In this document: piece by piece, positions 54,301 through 64,000 of the stretch | How the letters are laid out: the number at the start of each line of letters is the position of its first letter | Position numbering within the stretch: the first letter of the stretch is position 1 | From: Dipylidium caninum | Lineage: Eukaryota > Platyhelminthes > Cestoda > Cyclophyllidea > Dipylidiidae | Direction of reading: 5' to 3' | Assembly: GCA_017562135.1 (NCBI GenBank) | Contig: QEYB01000368.1 | Location: forward strand, 1,488,001 to 1,552,000 | Length of the DNA: 64,000 nt | The notes under the pieces: model-generated | What the model saw: only the letters and a program-made list of their open reading frames with translations | Databases searched by the model: none | Told to the model about the DNA's origin: nothing | Program-made: the position numbers and the translations under genes

Positions 54301-55366
54301 TCTCTCTTCCGTGCAGAATGACGCTGGTGAATACGGAGCCGCCATCGACGTACGTGTTAGGAACAGCGATAATGCGGGTGGTGCGGAGGATGGTGGGACG
54401 CGTGTGAATGCCTCATACAAAAGCTCGCATCAACGCACTGGCTTAACCGATGCTACGCTTCAGTTGGCGCCTGATACGCCTCGCAACACAGCTCGCAAAT
54501 TCCTTGCCGACATCTTTTCGAACCGTGATACGGCTAACCTAATCTATCACAACGATGCTAACGTTGTGATCGATGTTATCATTCGACAAATTTGCGACTT
54601 GCCGGCTAACTCACCGGTGAGTTCTTGCCACCGATTCCGTCTAATTACTAAATTTTAGGTTATTTTAACGTAAGCAAAACTGGAAATGTCAAATATTTTA
54701 TTCCTTTACAGTGGTTGTCCTTTTTTAAATTCATATATTTTAATGGCAAATTAATAACATCTAGTTTTTATCCCCTTGGCCTATACAGTTGCGTGAATAG
54801 TTTATTTTACATGAGTTGTATTCTTTGAGATGGTCTAATCGTCTGCTGCTCATTGAGATAAACTGAGGGTTGGTGTAACTAGTTAGTAGCCTTAAGGTCA
54901 AAATAGACTTAAAGCACCACGAAGGAAGTCGAAACTGGTTCACTCTGCAGTGTGGAAAACTGATCAAATCGCAGGCGTTCTCGTATATGTACTTCAAAAA
55001 CGTTTTGAAGGAAGCTCAACAAGACCTTAGTTTTATGCGCCTGGGGGTTTCCAAAGCGTCGTATTATGGATTCTTATTATCTAGTTTATGAAATATACGC
55101 GTGGCTCATTGTTTTGGGATTTTGCACATTCTAATTTTTAGAAATTGTCGGAGTTTTTATATTGCGTGGATAAAGTCATTCGTAACACCGACTGTATGTC
55201 ACGCTCCAGTGGTCCTTACCGCTTGGATGACCTTGTTGAAGCTCTCCGTGGTGTTGAATTCAGTGCTAACGTTTCCAGTACGCCGAATTCACGTGACTTC
55301 ACAACTTCTCGGTCTTTGCGCCTGACTAACGATCTGCTCACTCTGCTCAGCGCAATGGCAAGTTAA
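51332..55366 (+). CDS. NCKIPSD: NCK-interacting protein with SH3 domain (SPIN90/DIP/WISH homologue)
   Basis: Actin regulator; its family binds Arp2/3 through a C-terminal armadillo-like domain and nucleates linear filaments. Eleven exons in phase: 51332-51499, 51529-51620, 51654-51757, 51811-52019, 52093-52269, 52586-52801, 53250-53325, 53697-53761, 53796-54039, 54144-54616, 55142-55366 (TAA); 682 residues. Residues 1-56 form an SH3 domain starting directly at the Met (MFVARFPF; compare MYRALYAF in human), with a WLYVFHEDGRLGAVPANYV end. The armadillo-like part matches piece by piece: HIDHLERRAKDQQESGWPLVED, then IRRFYLLVIVATC, GLPREIVREI, and FLADIFSNRDTANLIYHND (FLQDVFGSPATAAIFYHTD in human). 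The human Pro-rich linker between SH3 and the helical domain is reduced to a short stretch (SLPPLPYRKKK). A low-complexity insert of about 110 residues precedes FLADIF. Three introns are 29-34 nt. Confidence 0.88.
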
Positions 55367-57242
55367 GGAGCCACATAGATATGCTTTGGACGGGTTGTAA
55401 TCCCGCTCATTCCACTTTTCAGCCAAATTTACTGCCTATACTTACAGTTTGCCTTTTCAATGTTCGTTTTTCGGTCGTTGTACCCCTTACTTGAGCTTCC
55501 CTTGCAGTCAGTAAACCGCATCGTTCGCATCGTTTCAAGACTTTTTGGGTAATGAAAATTACTTGTGAACCGAATTATTACTTAGCTTCCGCTTGTTAAT
55601 ACTACAACCCAGCATCACGGCTAAGGTAGTTTACCCATTGATTAGACACCGTCTTCACAGCAGGAAATTCACTTGCCGGAGAATTCTTTTACGGAGGTCA
55701 GAACAACATTATCTGGCGTGCTTTGTACGAACTTGGGGAACTTATGGCGTGTCGTGGTTACATTTTTGCGACCAGTACTAGCGGTTTTTGGGAGTTCTCA
55801 TTTGTTTCCTTTAAAAAAGGCTGGTCAGGAGCAGTGACTAACCACCTCGGACTTGGTCACTTAGCCGAGAGGAAGTACGAAAAGCTGGCAGCGAATGTGA
55901 CCAGCGTGTCCTTCGACGGAGGATCGTGCGCTGAAACGTGAGACATTTGAGATACTCGGCAATTCGTACAACGAAATATTTAGGGATTAGTGCTGCACAG
56001 AGCATTCTCTTCATGACTTTGTGTAAGGCTTAAAAGAATTGCTTCTCGCAGCTTGTGTAAGTCAGAAGTAGCTACTATTGGGACGTGCGCCAATGATAAC
56101 CAATATTCTACGGTTCAAAACCAAGGAAGCTTAGGTGGGCGATACGTTTCGACATGGAGATTTGACTCGTGGCCGAGGTTCAAATAAGAAAGAAAGTAGC
56201 AAGAGGGGTGAAAGTGCCTTAGGTTGGGAGTTAGTACAGCAGAAGCCTCTATGAGGACAAACTTAACGGCGCGGAGCTCTATGGCACTCACTGATCCTAA
56301 AGATTAGCAGAGCTCTCAATAAGACGTTGCCAGAATGACCTTTTGTGGAGTCGCGAGGTCATCAGGTGAGAGCGTGTGGGTGCGTGATGCAAGCAGCACA
56401 TTAGGTTTGTGGAGCGTGTGAGGAGAAGCGCGCTCCAGACGGGTCATGCCGTGTTATAACGATGGTTGTTCACAGAATTGTGCATCTCCATTCTATAGCT
56501 GAGGCACGCGTCTCAACGACCTCCACCCATCATCCCGGGGGAGCTCACTTCCGTCGGTCGCTTCAATGACGTGTTCGATGCGGTGGAAGCCGAGCTATTC
56601 CTAGCTGTTCTTCTGATCCTCGAAATGTGAGCCGCAAATCGGTGGCTGCGAACGCGTAGTTGAAGGGAGCATATAGACCACGGTCGCAGCAAATTGCGCC
56701 ATTGGCCGAGGGTGCCACTTCTGGCATCGATATTCCGTGTTTCCGCTTGGGACTTTTGTCTAACTAAAGTGTATCCTCTCATCACTTGTTGAGTGAGAGC
56801 AGTCATTTTACACGGTACTCAGAGGAAACGAAACGCCCCACCAAAGTCCCTTGGCTGTGGGTCCGTGGGTCCGACAACTGCCCCTGTCTACCCACTTCTG
56901 GTGCTTCGTGCTGCTCCGCTTCTCAAAGTTGCTTTGGGTCGCCATGTTCCGTTGACAATCGCCAAACTGGGACCGGCGTGTTCTTCAGCCCCCAGGGAAT
57001 CCCACCACACTCGGTGCAATATGAAGTCTCAGCGCTGATCCATTGCGGGGGGGGACCGTCAACTCATCTGTTAGTTATCAATGAGATTATCCTTATCCTC
57101 TGAGTTTTTGCCATGTAGGCCTAGTGAGCTGCCTCCGGCGAGACCAATGACCACTATTAGTCTCTAAAGAAGTGTTTCAAGGGAGCTGCCTGTGTTCCAT
57201 CATCGTTCACACCACTTGACTACTGGGTCCACTTGTCTTCAG
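55367..57242. other. Region between the NCKIPSD homologue and the candidate tail-anchored protein
   Basis: About 1.9 kb. The first part is the 3' UTR of the preceding gene. Open frames at 55593-55941 and 56786-57103 (+) and 56513-56806 (-) exist, but none has splice or family support. Upstream exons of the candidate protein at 57243 should lie here if it is real; the 56786-57103 stretch (Ser/Cys/Pro-rich) is the best place to look. Confidence 0.35.
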
Positions 57243-57707
57243 ACGCCTGTCACCTTTTCCTCCTACAACGGTGGTGCGGTGACTGACGCCCGAGCTGGTG
57301 CTCCGGTGCCTCCCAATTTGACCTATGTCCTTACTGCGTCTTGCGAGTCCCAGCCAACCTCGGCGTGGTCTCGCGATGCTGCGGACGTCAGCGCTCTACC
57401 GAACCGCAGTCTCGCAGGGACCAGTAGAGAGGTTGCGAGATGTTTTTCTGACCTCCCGGGACATTTCTATACTCCAAGTGAGCAAATAGAATGCCAACTG
57501 GGGCGCGTTTATCACTGTTTGCAAAAATCCAACTCGGTGTGAAAGCGTGTTCTCGACAGGTCGATGTACACGAAGGTCGCTGTGAGCCGCGCCTGTTCCC
57601 TCGCGAAGCTGCAGCTTCTCGCCGATTTGTGGGCCACTATTTTTTGGATTTTACTCGTATATCCCTTAATAGGCGCGGTAGCAGTCATTTCTGTTTTTTC
57701 CCCTTAA
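57243..57707 (+). CDS. Candidate C-terminal exons of an unrecognised tail-anchored membrane protein
   Basis: Two exons are proposed: 57243-57506 and 57546-57707 (TAA), separated by a 39-nt intron whose removal eliminates an in-frame TGA and keeps phase. The first exon is rich in Ser, Ala, Pro and Thr. The second begins RVLDRSMYTKVAVSRACS and ends with one strong hydrophobic segment (ADLWATIFWILLVYPLIGAV, continuing for about six residues) just before the stop, as in a tail-anchored or C-terminal single-pass protein. No upstream exon or start codon is assigned, and I do not recognise the family. A competing frame over the second exon gives a non-hydrophobic product, so the call rests on the hydrophobic segment and phase match only. 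Confidence 0.4.
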
Positions 57708-58181
57708 CTATTTTTTCTGAGTCTTTCGCTCGACGCGAAATATCCACAACTCCAGCCTATTTGTGCCTCGGCTCATTCTACTAACCCACTGCTTAACCGT
57801 CACACACGAACTAATGTACGAATCCGAGCCTCAGCCTGAGCAGGCATTTTCGGCGATTTGACATCGTTTGACACGAAGCTGGACGGAGAATGCGTCTTTG
57901 CGGTGAGACGCCGTAAGTGCAGGCCCTGACTTCCCATTGCCTTTGCTTTGTCCGCGAGAATAACATCTCAAGTTGATATTTTTTGTTGCAGCGTATAAAT
58001 CTAACCCAGCCTGACGTCTCATGACATGTCTCATCTGACTTGAGAGCAAGAATTTGCCTTAAATAGAAATAACATTTCACATTTGTCCCAATAGCCGTGG
58101 CCTCCAGACGGGGGGCGGTGCGTCCTACGAGGTCCGAGGAGGTATTTGAGAGGAACCAATGGAAAAATAAGGCGTGCCGAC

Positions 58182-61100
58182 TCAGCGGGAAGACGTGGTG
58201 CACATGCTGAGTTTGTCAGCCAAGGTGAACCGAGGCCTCGTGCTCGGAGTTGGTGTCCTCTCTGGGGCTGCAGGTTGATGACTTGGATTGACGGTAATTC
58301 GATCTAACTCAGATATCAGCTTAACCCCACGAGGATATTTGTTGAAATACGTTGGCGACGAACGAGTAGCTGGGGACCCGAGGCTACTCGGTGCAGGGGA
58401 ATTGCTGTACTGCACAAGGCAATGTTTAGAATTTGCCAAGGGGGCTCTTGGGAAGGAGTAACCGAACGTCTGGTAAACGCAGTGCATACGACCATCTTGG
58501 CTCGAGTAGGATCTGGGCAGTTGAGTGGGGTCCTCGTTCCCGCTGGGCGCAAATTTAAACCTATGCCTCGAGTAATTCGGTCGACCATAAGACCTCATCG
58601 TTGTAATGTTCTGGAATCCGTCAAATGAACTCTATTTAAGTAGGTAAAGAGGAAATATTAGGATGTTGCTGTTTCCGCTCGACTCACCCGCTGGTCGGGA
58701 AAGAGGTACCGGACGCAAGTGGCGGGTGCCCTCGAGGCTTCGCGCACATCGTTCAGGTCTCTGAGCCGCATGCCAGCCACGGGGTCGTGGATTGCTCTTG
58801 GCGAGGGGCCGTGCGATGCCAACAAACATGAGGCATTTTTTGCATTGGAAGAAGCCAAATCGAGAGCGCGAAATGGGCCGGGGGAATGGCAAGACGCGGA
58901 CAGCAGAATCATGTGTGCTTGTTTTGCACTGAAACGGAATACCCTTAATGGAGATGATGCACTACCTCTAACTCACTTAGTTTTCTCCTAAGAACCAATT
59001 TGTCGTTGTTGCAAAACTTAAAAGTAGTCGCGAGCCGTGGGAAGGGTGAGCGTTTGTTTGGCCATTGCGTAGCCGTTGTATTTTCGCAAAGAAGGGACGG
59101 TGGATGACGGTAAAAAGTGGGCAGAGGTATCAGCCAGCCTAACCCTAGACCACTTCCGAAATCGTAGTTGTCTCCTCAAAGGGGCGTTGCTTTCAGAAAT
59201 ATCGCGAATCTGACAGATTATTTGGTGGGGAAAGGGGGACAACCCACCTGGCGGCACCGGTGCCTAGCGATCTGAGGTCCGCGAGAAAGTTGACTAACTG
59301 GTGCATTTTCGGGCTGAAGTGTTCACGAAACGCAAGTCCACAGTTCAGCAATCCTACCTTATTACGAACTCAAATAGCATACAGCAGTGAGACAAACCTG
59401 GAATGGAACGCCTCAGGACAGGGCTCGCGAGCGGAGAGGACGAAGGTGCCGTTGACAGCGTCACCGGCGCAGGAGGGCAGTCGACGGCGGCACTGGTCGC
59501 CGTTGGGTTGCTCCGCAGTTGGGACTTGGGTGAGAGGCGGGGAAGGGAACGGGGACAGCGATTCAAATCGGCCCACTGAGAGCGATCGCGGGACCATAGT
59601 TGGTTGGCTGGTCTCCTTCGGTTTTCCGCTTTCACGGATCGGATGGTGTAGCTGAGGATAAACGCATAAAATGTGAGGAATACAAGATCTTGCAAACTTT
59701 TACAATAAAGGAAATGAGGAGGGGTTGCACAGATTGCACTAAGACAAAGACTGCGTAAAACTCCTGCTACGCGTCGATGGCATTTCAAACAATCCGGTAA
59801 ATTCAAATTTATAGGAGACTTTTAAGAATCGAAATTTAAGTCCCGAGACAGCGAAGATGTAAACGTCTCTTGTTATCGGCTAGGATTATGGTTGGTCCAA
59901 AAGCGACCTTGCGGATGCAAGGCATGTCTAGGGTGTTAAGCCGAAGCCAGGACAATCTCCCAAGCCAAAGTGATGACTACATGAGAAAATCAGAAACTAC
60001 CGTGCATGGCGATGTACCATCCAACTACTTTTGGTAGACATAACTCATAATTGTGAATTACCTTCCTTTGAGTACCTTGTGGACAGTCTCTAAAGACACT
60101 TTTCGCTTTTTTGTTGAACCCTGCACTCATCTCACGCGCCATATTTGTCTTGACAATGTTCTGCGCGGGAGCTACGTCGACATTCTTCCCGGTGGTGAGA
60201 TCGTTTATCTCCGTGGGACCGGCCGAGGGGAGAGCTCGTGGCGTTATTTGTTCTTCGTCGCCAGCGTTCTCTTCGGCGAATAACCGCGAGATGCCCGAGG
60301 ACTTCTTTGTCCCAAGTATGTGTAGACTGTCGGTGAGGCTCCTGAGGGAGAAAAAGCGACGAAGGGTAGGTCTGGACCACGGAGTGGAGGCCTTCTGGAG
60401 TGTGTCCAAGTTGGCTTCCTGCTGCGGTCGAACGGTTGCCGTCGCTCCCGAGACGGTTGCGGACCGCGGTGCTGCTAGGTGTGCGACCTCCCGGGGAAAC
60501 GCTGTTACCACGACTCCTGGGTTGTATCTTCATTGAGGATACGGACTCGTGATTAAGAATAGCATCTCAAGACAAACTCTAGCATGGGTTACTGTGAAGG
60601 AGACCTACTGCACTCCCGTTTGTAATGCCAGATAGTTCGCCGAGACACCTGTGCTCCTCCTCCTGAGGGCGTGCGATATTCTGCAAACTACCGTATGCGA
60701 GTTTACGCAAAATTGTTGGTGAGAGAGCGTGGGAGGTCCTCTGTAGGTTCTGTTTCCCCTTCTCTGAAAGCCACATACGCGGTGATGGCTACTCGTCGGA
60801 TACTTCAGTAGTTGTAAAAGACAAATGGTAGCCGCTTTTCTAGACACCTGACGAATTTGTCTTCATGGAAAAGTGGAATTTTGCATGGCTGAAGAACACT
60901 GAGTCTTTCAGGCCACAGCTATGTCGACTCTGCTCACCCAGTGGCAAACTACTAACAACCTTAAGGCTTAACGTCGGGCAAGTCTCGAACACCTCCACCC
61001 TACGCGTTGTCCGTGTAGAAATAAAGGCGATAAATTGTGATTCTCCGGAAAAGACTTCAGTCGACCTTATCCCCTTGATGTCAATTAAATGAAAGATTGT

Positions 61101-63350
61101 CAATTTCGATCACCTACAAACTCCCTCTGGACACTACCCTTTGGTCAATTATCCATTACTCAATGGATCGGGCGGTGAGCCCACATATTTTTATCGCTTT
61201 TCTCCAGCCCAAAATTAGTGTACCTCGACGCGATTACGAGCTTCTTGGGGAAGAACACGCGTCGAATTCACTGTGTTCAGTCACAATGGGACACTTGTGC
61301 AAGAGGTTAGCGATGACAGCAGAGGGCTGAAGAGCCTCACTCATGAAGAGGGCACGAGGGCAAGCACTGCAACGAGGAGGAGGAGGAGGAGGGGGAGGGC
61401 ACGATAACTCAGGACGGTGCCGTGGTAAGCTCACAATCCCCAGGAGTGGCATATTTACAATGACTGTGCCAGTTGCGTCTATTCGCCTCGGCACTACGTT
61501 TCTACGGGTATTGAAGTTATTTTGTTTCAAGAAGGCCGTTTCTTCACGTCTCCGATGACAAAATGCTGCATTTTTGCCGTGGAAGCCTCGGAGGAAGACC
61601 TCGTTGCGCCTTTAACACCACCACCACCCTTCTCATTTACGGAGGGGACAAAGCGCACACCATACGGAAATTGACGTGGGAAGAAGAACGTGGCGACGAG
61701 ACCCCATTTGACCTCGCTGAGGCGCGACCCTGGTTTGCCGACACCCTTCGATGCGGCGTCTTGGGATTTCAGCGGGTATTTGCAGTGCCACTTGTCGCCG
61801 TGTGAGTGCATTGTTTGGCTTTGTTACACTTGCGAAGTTCATGTCAAGACACCCTCTGCATGGTCGCGGCCGTGGTAACTTCTTATTTACCAAGTGACGT
61901 GGAACAGTGTGCGCACATGTGGGCGTATGTGTTTACATTGGTTTACGTAGACATCCGCTTGACTGTCGTGTACTCTGCATGAAGCCTGGGAACGCAAAAA
62001 TGCACCCTAACGTCATCACGCAAGCAGGATTAGGGCAAATCCACCAGCACAATCGGTACTCTGAACCGTGCGGTGTGAGTAGGCGGCCGGCACCCATGAC
62101 AGGCCAGGAGGAGACTGGTTCACAAGGCACCCTGTCCTTACCCGGGCCGTCTTCGCTTTCATGGCTGGCCGTGACAACAAGAGAATCCAGGTAGATTTGG
62201 AAGCACTCGTAGTCGTCAACAGCTTTCTCATAGGCTCTTAGTGATTCCGCATAGCCAAGAGGCTCAACTCCGGTCGCATCCTTCAACAGAAAATAACTCC
62301 AGTTAGCCAAAGTTGCTGCGATCACTTGCTAGCAGTGATCGGAATACTGAACGAGATTACTAGCTCGCTGCTGGGGAAGTGGAATATCCACGGTATTTTA
62401 TAAAGTGAGCAAAAATGCCAATTACTATGACATTTTCATGGTTTGGCAGTTTTAGTCTTATTGTTTTTCACGGAATCAAACGACGGCAAGGCTATCCGCT
62501 CACATTCACATTGTTTAGGCTTATTAGCAGCCAATCGTCCTCCCACCACGTTCGGGAGGCGCATTTCCCTTCCTCACTCCTGTCGCCGTTGCAACTTGCT
62601 CAAAGGGAAAACTCAGCTTGGGCAGTAGACACTGGTGAAAAGGACCTACGAAGAAATCTCTTCTCATGTGAACAATAAAGTTTCATTTGGCACCGCCTTG
62701 GGGAGACAAAAAAGCGGTTCAAAGCAACTCCAATCTGAATAAGTAGGGACGCGTTAAAGGCGGTACGGATGACTATTGCACCGGCACCGCGAGGGAGGCG
62801 TATCTCTTTTTAATCCCTATAAAACTGTTTACCTGCGGCTGATGGGTAGCCGTTTCATCAGCGTGGCCTAAGCAATTAGGCAGACGAAGTCCTACACCAG
62901 CAAGGAATGTCATTTGGGCGAGTTGAGCTTACCTCCAGCACGGATAATTTGACCACTTTCAAAACACCTGCCCTCTTAGATATAGGCATGGCAGGGCATT
63001 GCTCGAGCATAGTCTGTACCACTTACAATTTCGTCGTGCATCAGTCTGACGAGCTTTGAATATTCCTCAGCAATGTTATGCAGAATCTCGTCCTTCTTTT
63101 TGACGAGATCCCTCGGATTGACGCTGTCCGAGATCAGGTCGCTGGGACGTGCCTCGGCGATGGCCTTGGGACGCCACGAATACTGCGGCAGCGTGGAGCA
63201 ACTATCGGAGGAGCGCCGACCAGCCTTAGATTGCGATTCCCTCTCAAAAGCACTGTTCCGCATGGCACTGTAGCCGGTGACCACAGCGTCGGAGGCAGCG
63301 GAGTTGGTGGCCAGATCACTCAGCGAATCGGCAGCGTCCGAATTACTCAT
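58182..63350 (-). CDS. Unrecognised protein, six predicted exons
   Basis: Read on the minus strand with GT-AG boundaries and matching phases throughout: 63350-63027 (ATG), 62328-62142, 60519-60062, 59651-59398, 58796-58688, 58409-58182 (stop); 519 residues. The N-terminus is Ser/Ala-rich (MSNSDAADSLSDLATNSAAS), followed by a probable amphipathic helix (KKKDEILHNIAEEYSKLVRL) that continues across the splice into QVIAATLANWSYFLLKD and SLRAYEKAVDDYECF, so residues about 80-160 may form one helical domain. The middle and end are low in complexity, with many Ser, Pro, Thr and Arg (for example RRFFSLRSLTDSLHILG). A short ordered stretch RDLNDVREASRAPATCVRYL occurs in exon 5. No catalytic motif, signal peptide or membrane segment is visible. 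Additional exons between 62142 and 60519 are possible. Function unknown; a scaffold or cytoskeletal role would only be a guess. Confidence 0.5.
61374..61391. repeat. GGA trinucleotide repeat
   Basis: Short run of about six AGG units followed by a G-rich stretch. It falls inside the predicted 60520-62141 intron of the minus-strand gene. It explains the Gly- and Pro-run open frames on both strands here. Confidence 0.8.
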
Positions 63351-64000
63351 GTTTATTTATGCAGAAGTGCAGTGCCGGTCGGGCCAATTCACCCCAAGTG
63401 GCTACGAGTGCCCCTGCAACAATAGCCATAAATTTGTGTGAATTGGAGATGAGAAGCCCACCAGGGTGAAGCCGTGTTGTTATCGACAGGCCTGGGAGTA
63501 GAACCACTGTCCCCAAAAATGCGGTCGACAAGCTCCTCTCTTCCATGTTCTGAGGTCATATTCGTGCATTGATGTTCCATAGTTAAGGCTAAGTCACCAA
63601 TTATGGGAATGGTGGGCGCCTTCTGAGAGCTTTAAACAATGACAAGTCTTGCGATTCGTGATCACGACCGAGAGATTCACAACGCAGTTGCAATAGAGGC
63701 GTAAACATAGGCGGATGACCATCGATCACCTTGAAATCTTTTTTTTCGCATTTCAGCGCATTAACGGGCTTGAGGAGGTGATATCGGTACAGGATCATCG
63801 GAGTTGGGGCTGGGGAAGGAATCTTAACTGTTACGGGAAAACAATATATCCAAATATTGTTGGCATCGAAGGAGGCAAAGTGACTTACTCCAATTCTACA
63901 CGGAGGCTTCCGAGTCGTGGCTCTCCTACTTACCACTAAAAATTAACTCAGAGACTTGAAGTAGTTTCGTAGGGTGACGATTCACGACTCCATGGAATGA
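63351..64000. other. Upstream flank of the minus-strand gene
   Basis: The last 650 bp lie 5' of the predicted ATG at 63350 and should contain its 5' UTR and promoter. The small frames here (for example 63715-63939, +) have no recognisable motif. No promoter element can be assigned with confidence. Confidence 0.4.

Noticed and set aside
61563..61805. 80-codon plus-strand frame ending near a donor-like site
   Set aside because: Looks moderately protein-like but has no acceptor, start or partner exon, and lies inside an intron of the minus-strand gene model.

Overview
This is a window of animal (metazoan) nuclear DNA. Genes are split into many exons with GT-AG introns, and the products are metazoan: a CaM kinase I, Cdc42, a CUX homeobox factor, an LHFPL tetraspan protein, eIF4E, and two proteins of motile cilia. 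Many very small introns (29-39 nt) sit beside multi-kilobase introns, and the genes are spread out with compact coding sequences. This pattern is typical of parasitic flatworms (tapeworms or flukes), so a platyhelminth is my best guess. That is inference from gene structure, not proof. Exon boundaries were worked out by hand from splice signals, reading phase and remembered family sequences; phases agree across every multi-exon gene listed.

Layout. 813-1923 (+) holds the last four exons of a CaM kinase I gene whose 5' part lies outside the window. 5332-13615 (+) is CFAP251/WDR66 (about 20 exons), followed within 500 bp by 14107-18364 (+), axonemal dynein intermediate chain DNAI1. 18901-20037 (-) is an odd protein combining a cysteine cluster, an F-box and a ubiquitin-conjugating (E2) fold; the E2 part lacks its catalytic cysteine and carries a one-base frameshift. 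21466-22669 (+) is Cdc42. 27528-37296 (+) is a CUX-type factor with two CUT domains and a homeodomain lacking the normally invariant Asn51. A decayed mariner transposon lies at about 39075-39998 (-). 40724-45683 (+) is an LHFPL2-like tetraspan protein, 46451-47388 (+) a short eIF4E, and 51332-55366 (+) an NCKIPSD/SPIN90 homologue. The right end holds a candidate tail-anchored membrane protein (57243-57707, +) and an unrecognised six-exon gene (63350-58182, -).

The clearest functional link is the head-to-tail CFAP251-DNAI1 pair, both parts of motile axonemes. Cdc42 and the SPIN90 homologue both belong to actin control but lie 29 kb apart, so I do not read that as a cluster. No CRISPR array, operon of bacterial type, rRNA or tRNA gene was seen. 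The most unusual items are the F-box/E2 fusion without a catalytic cysteine, the CUX homeodomain with Lys at position 51, and the unrecognised minus-strand gene.
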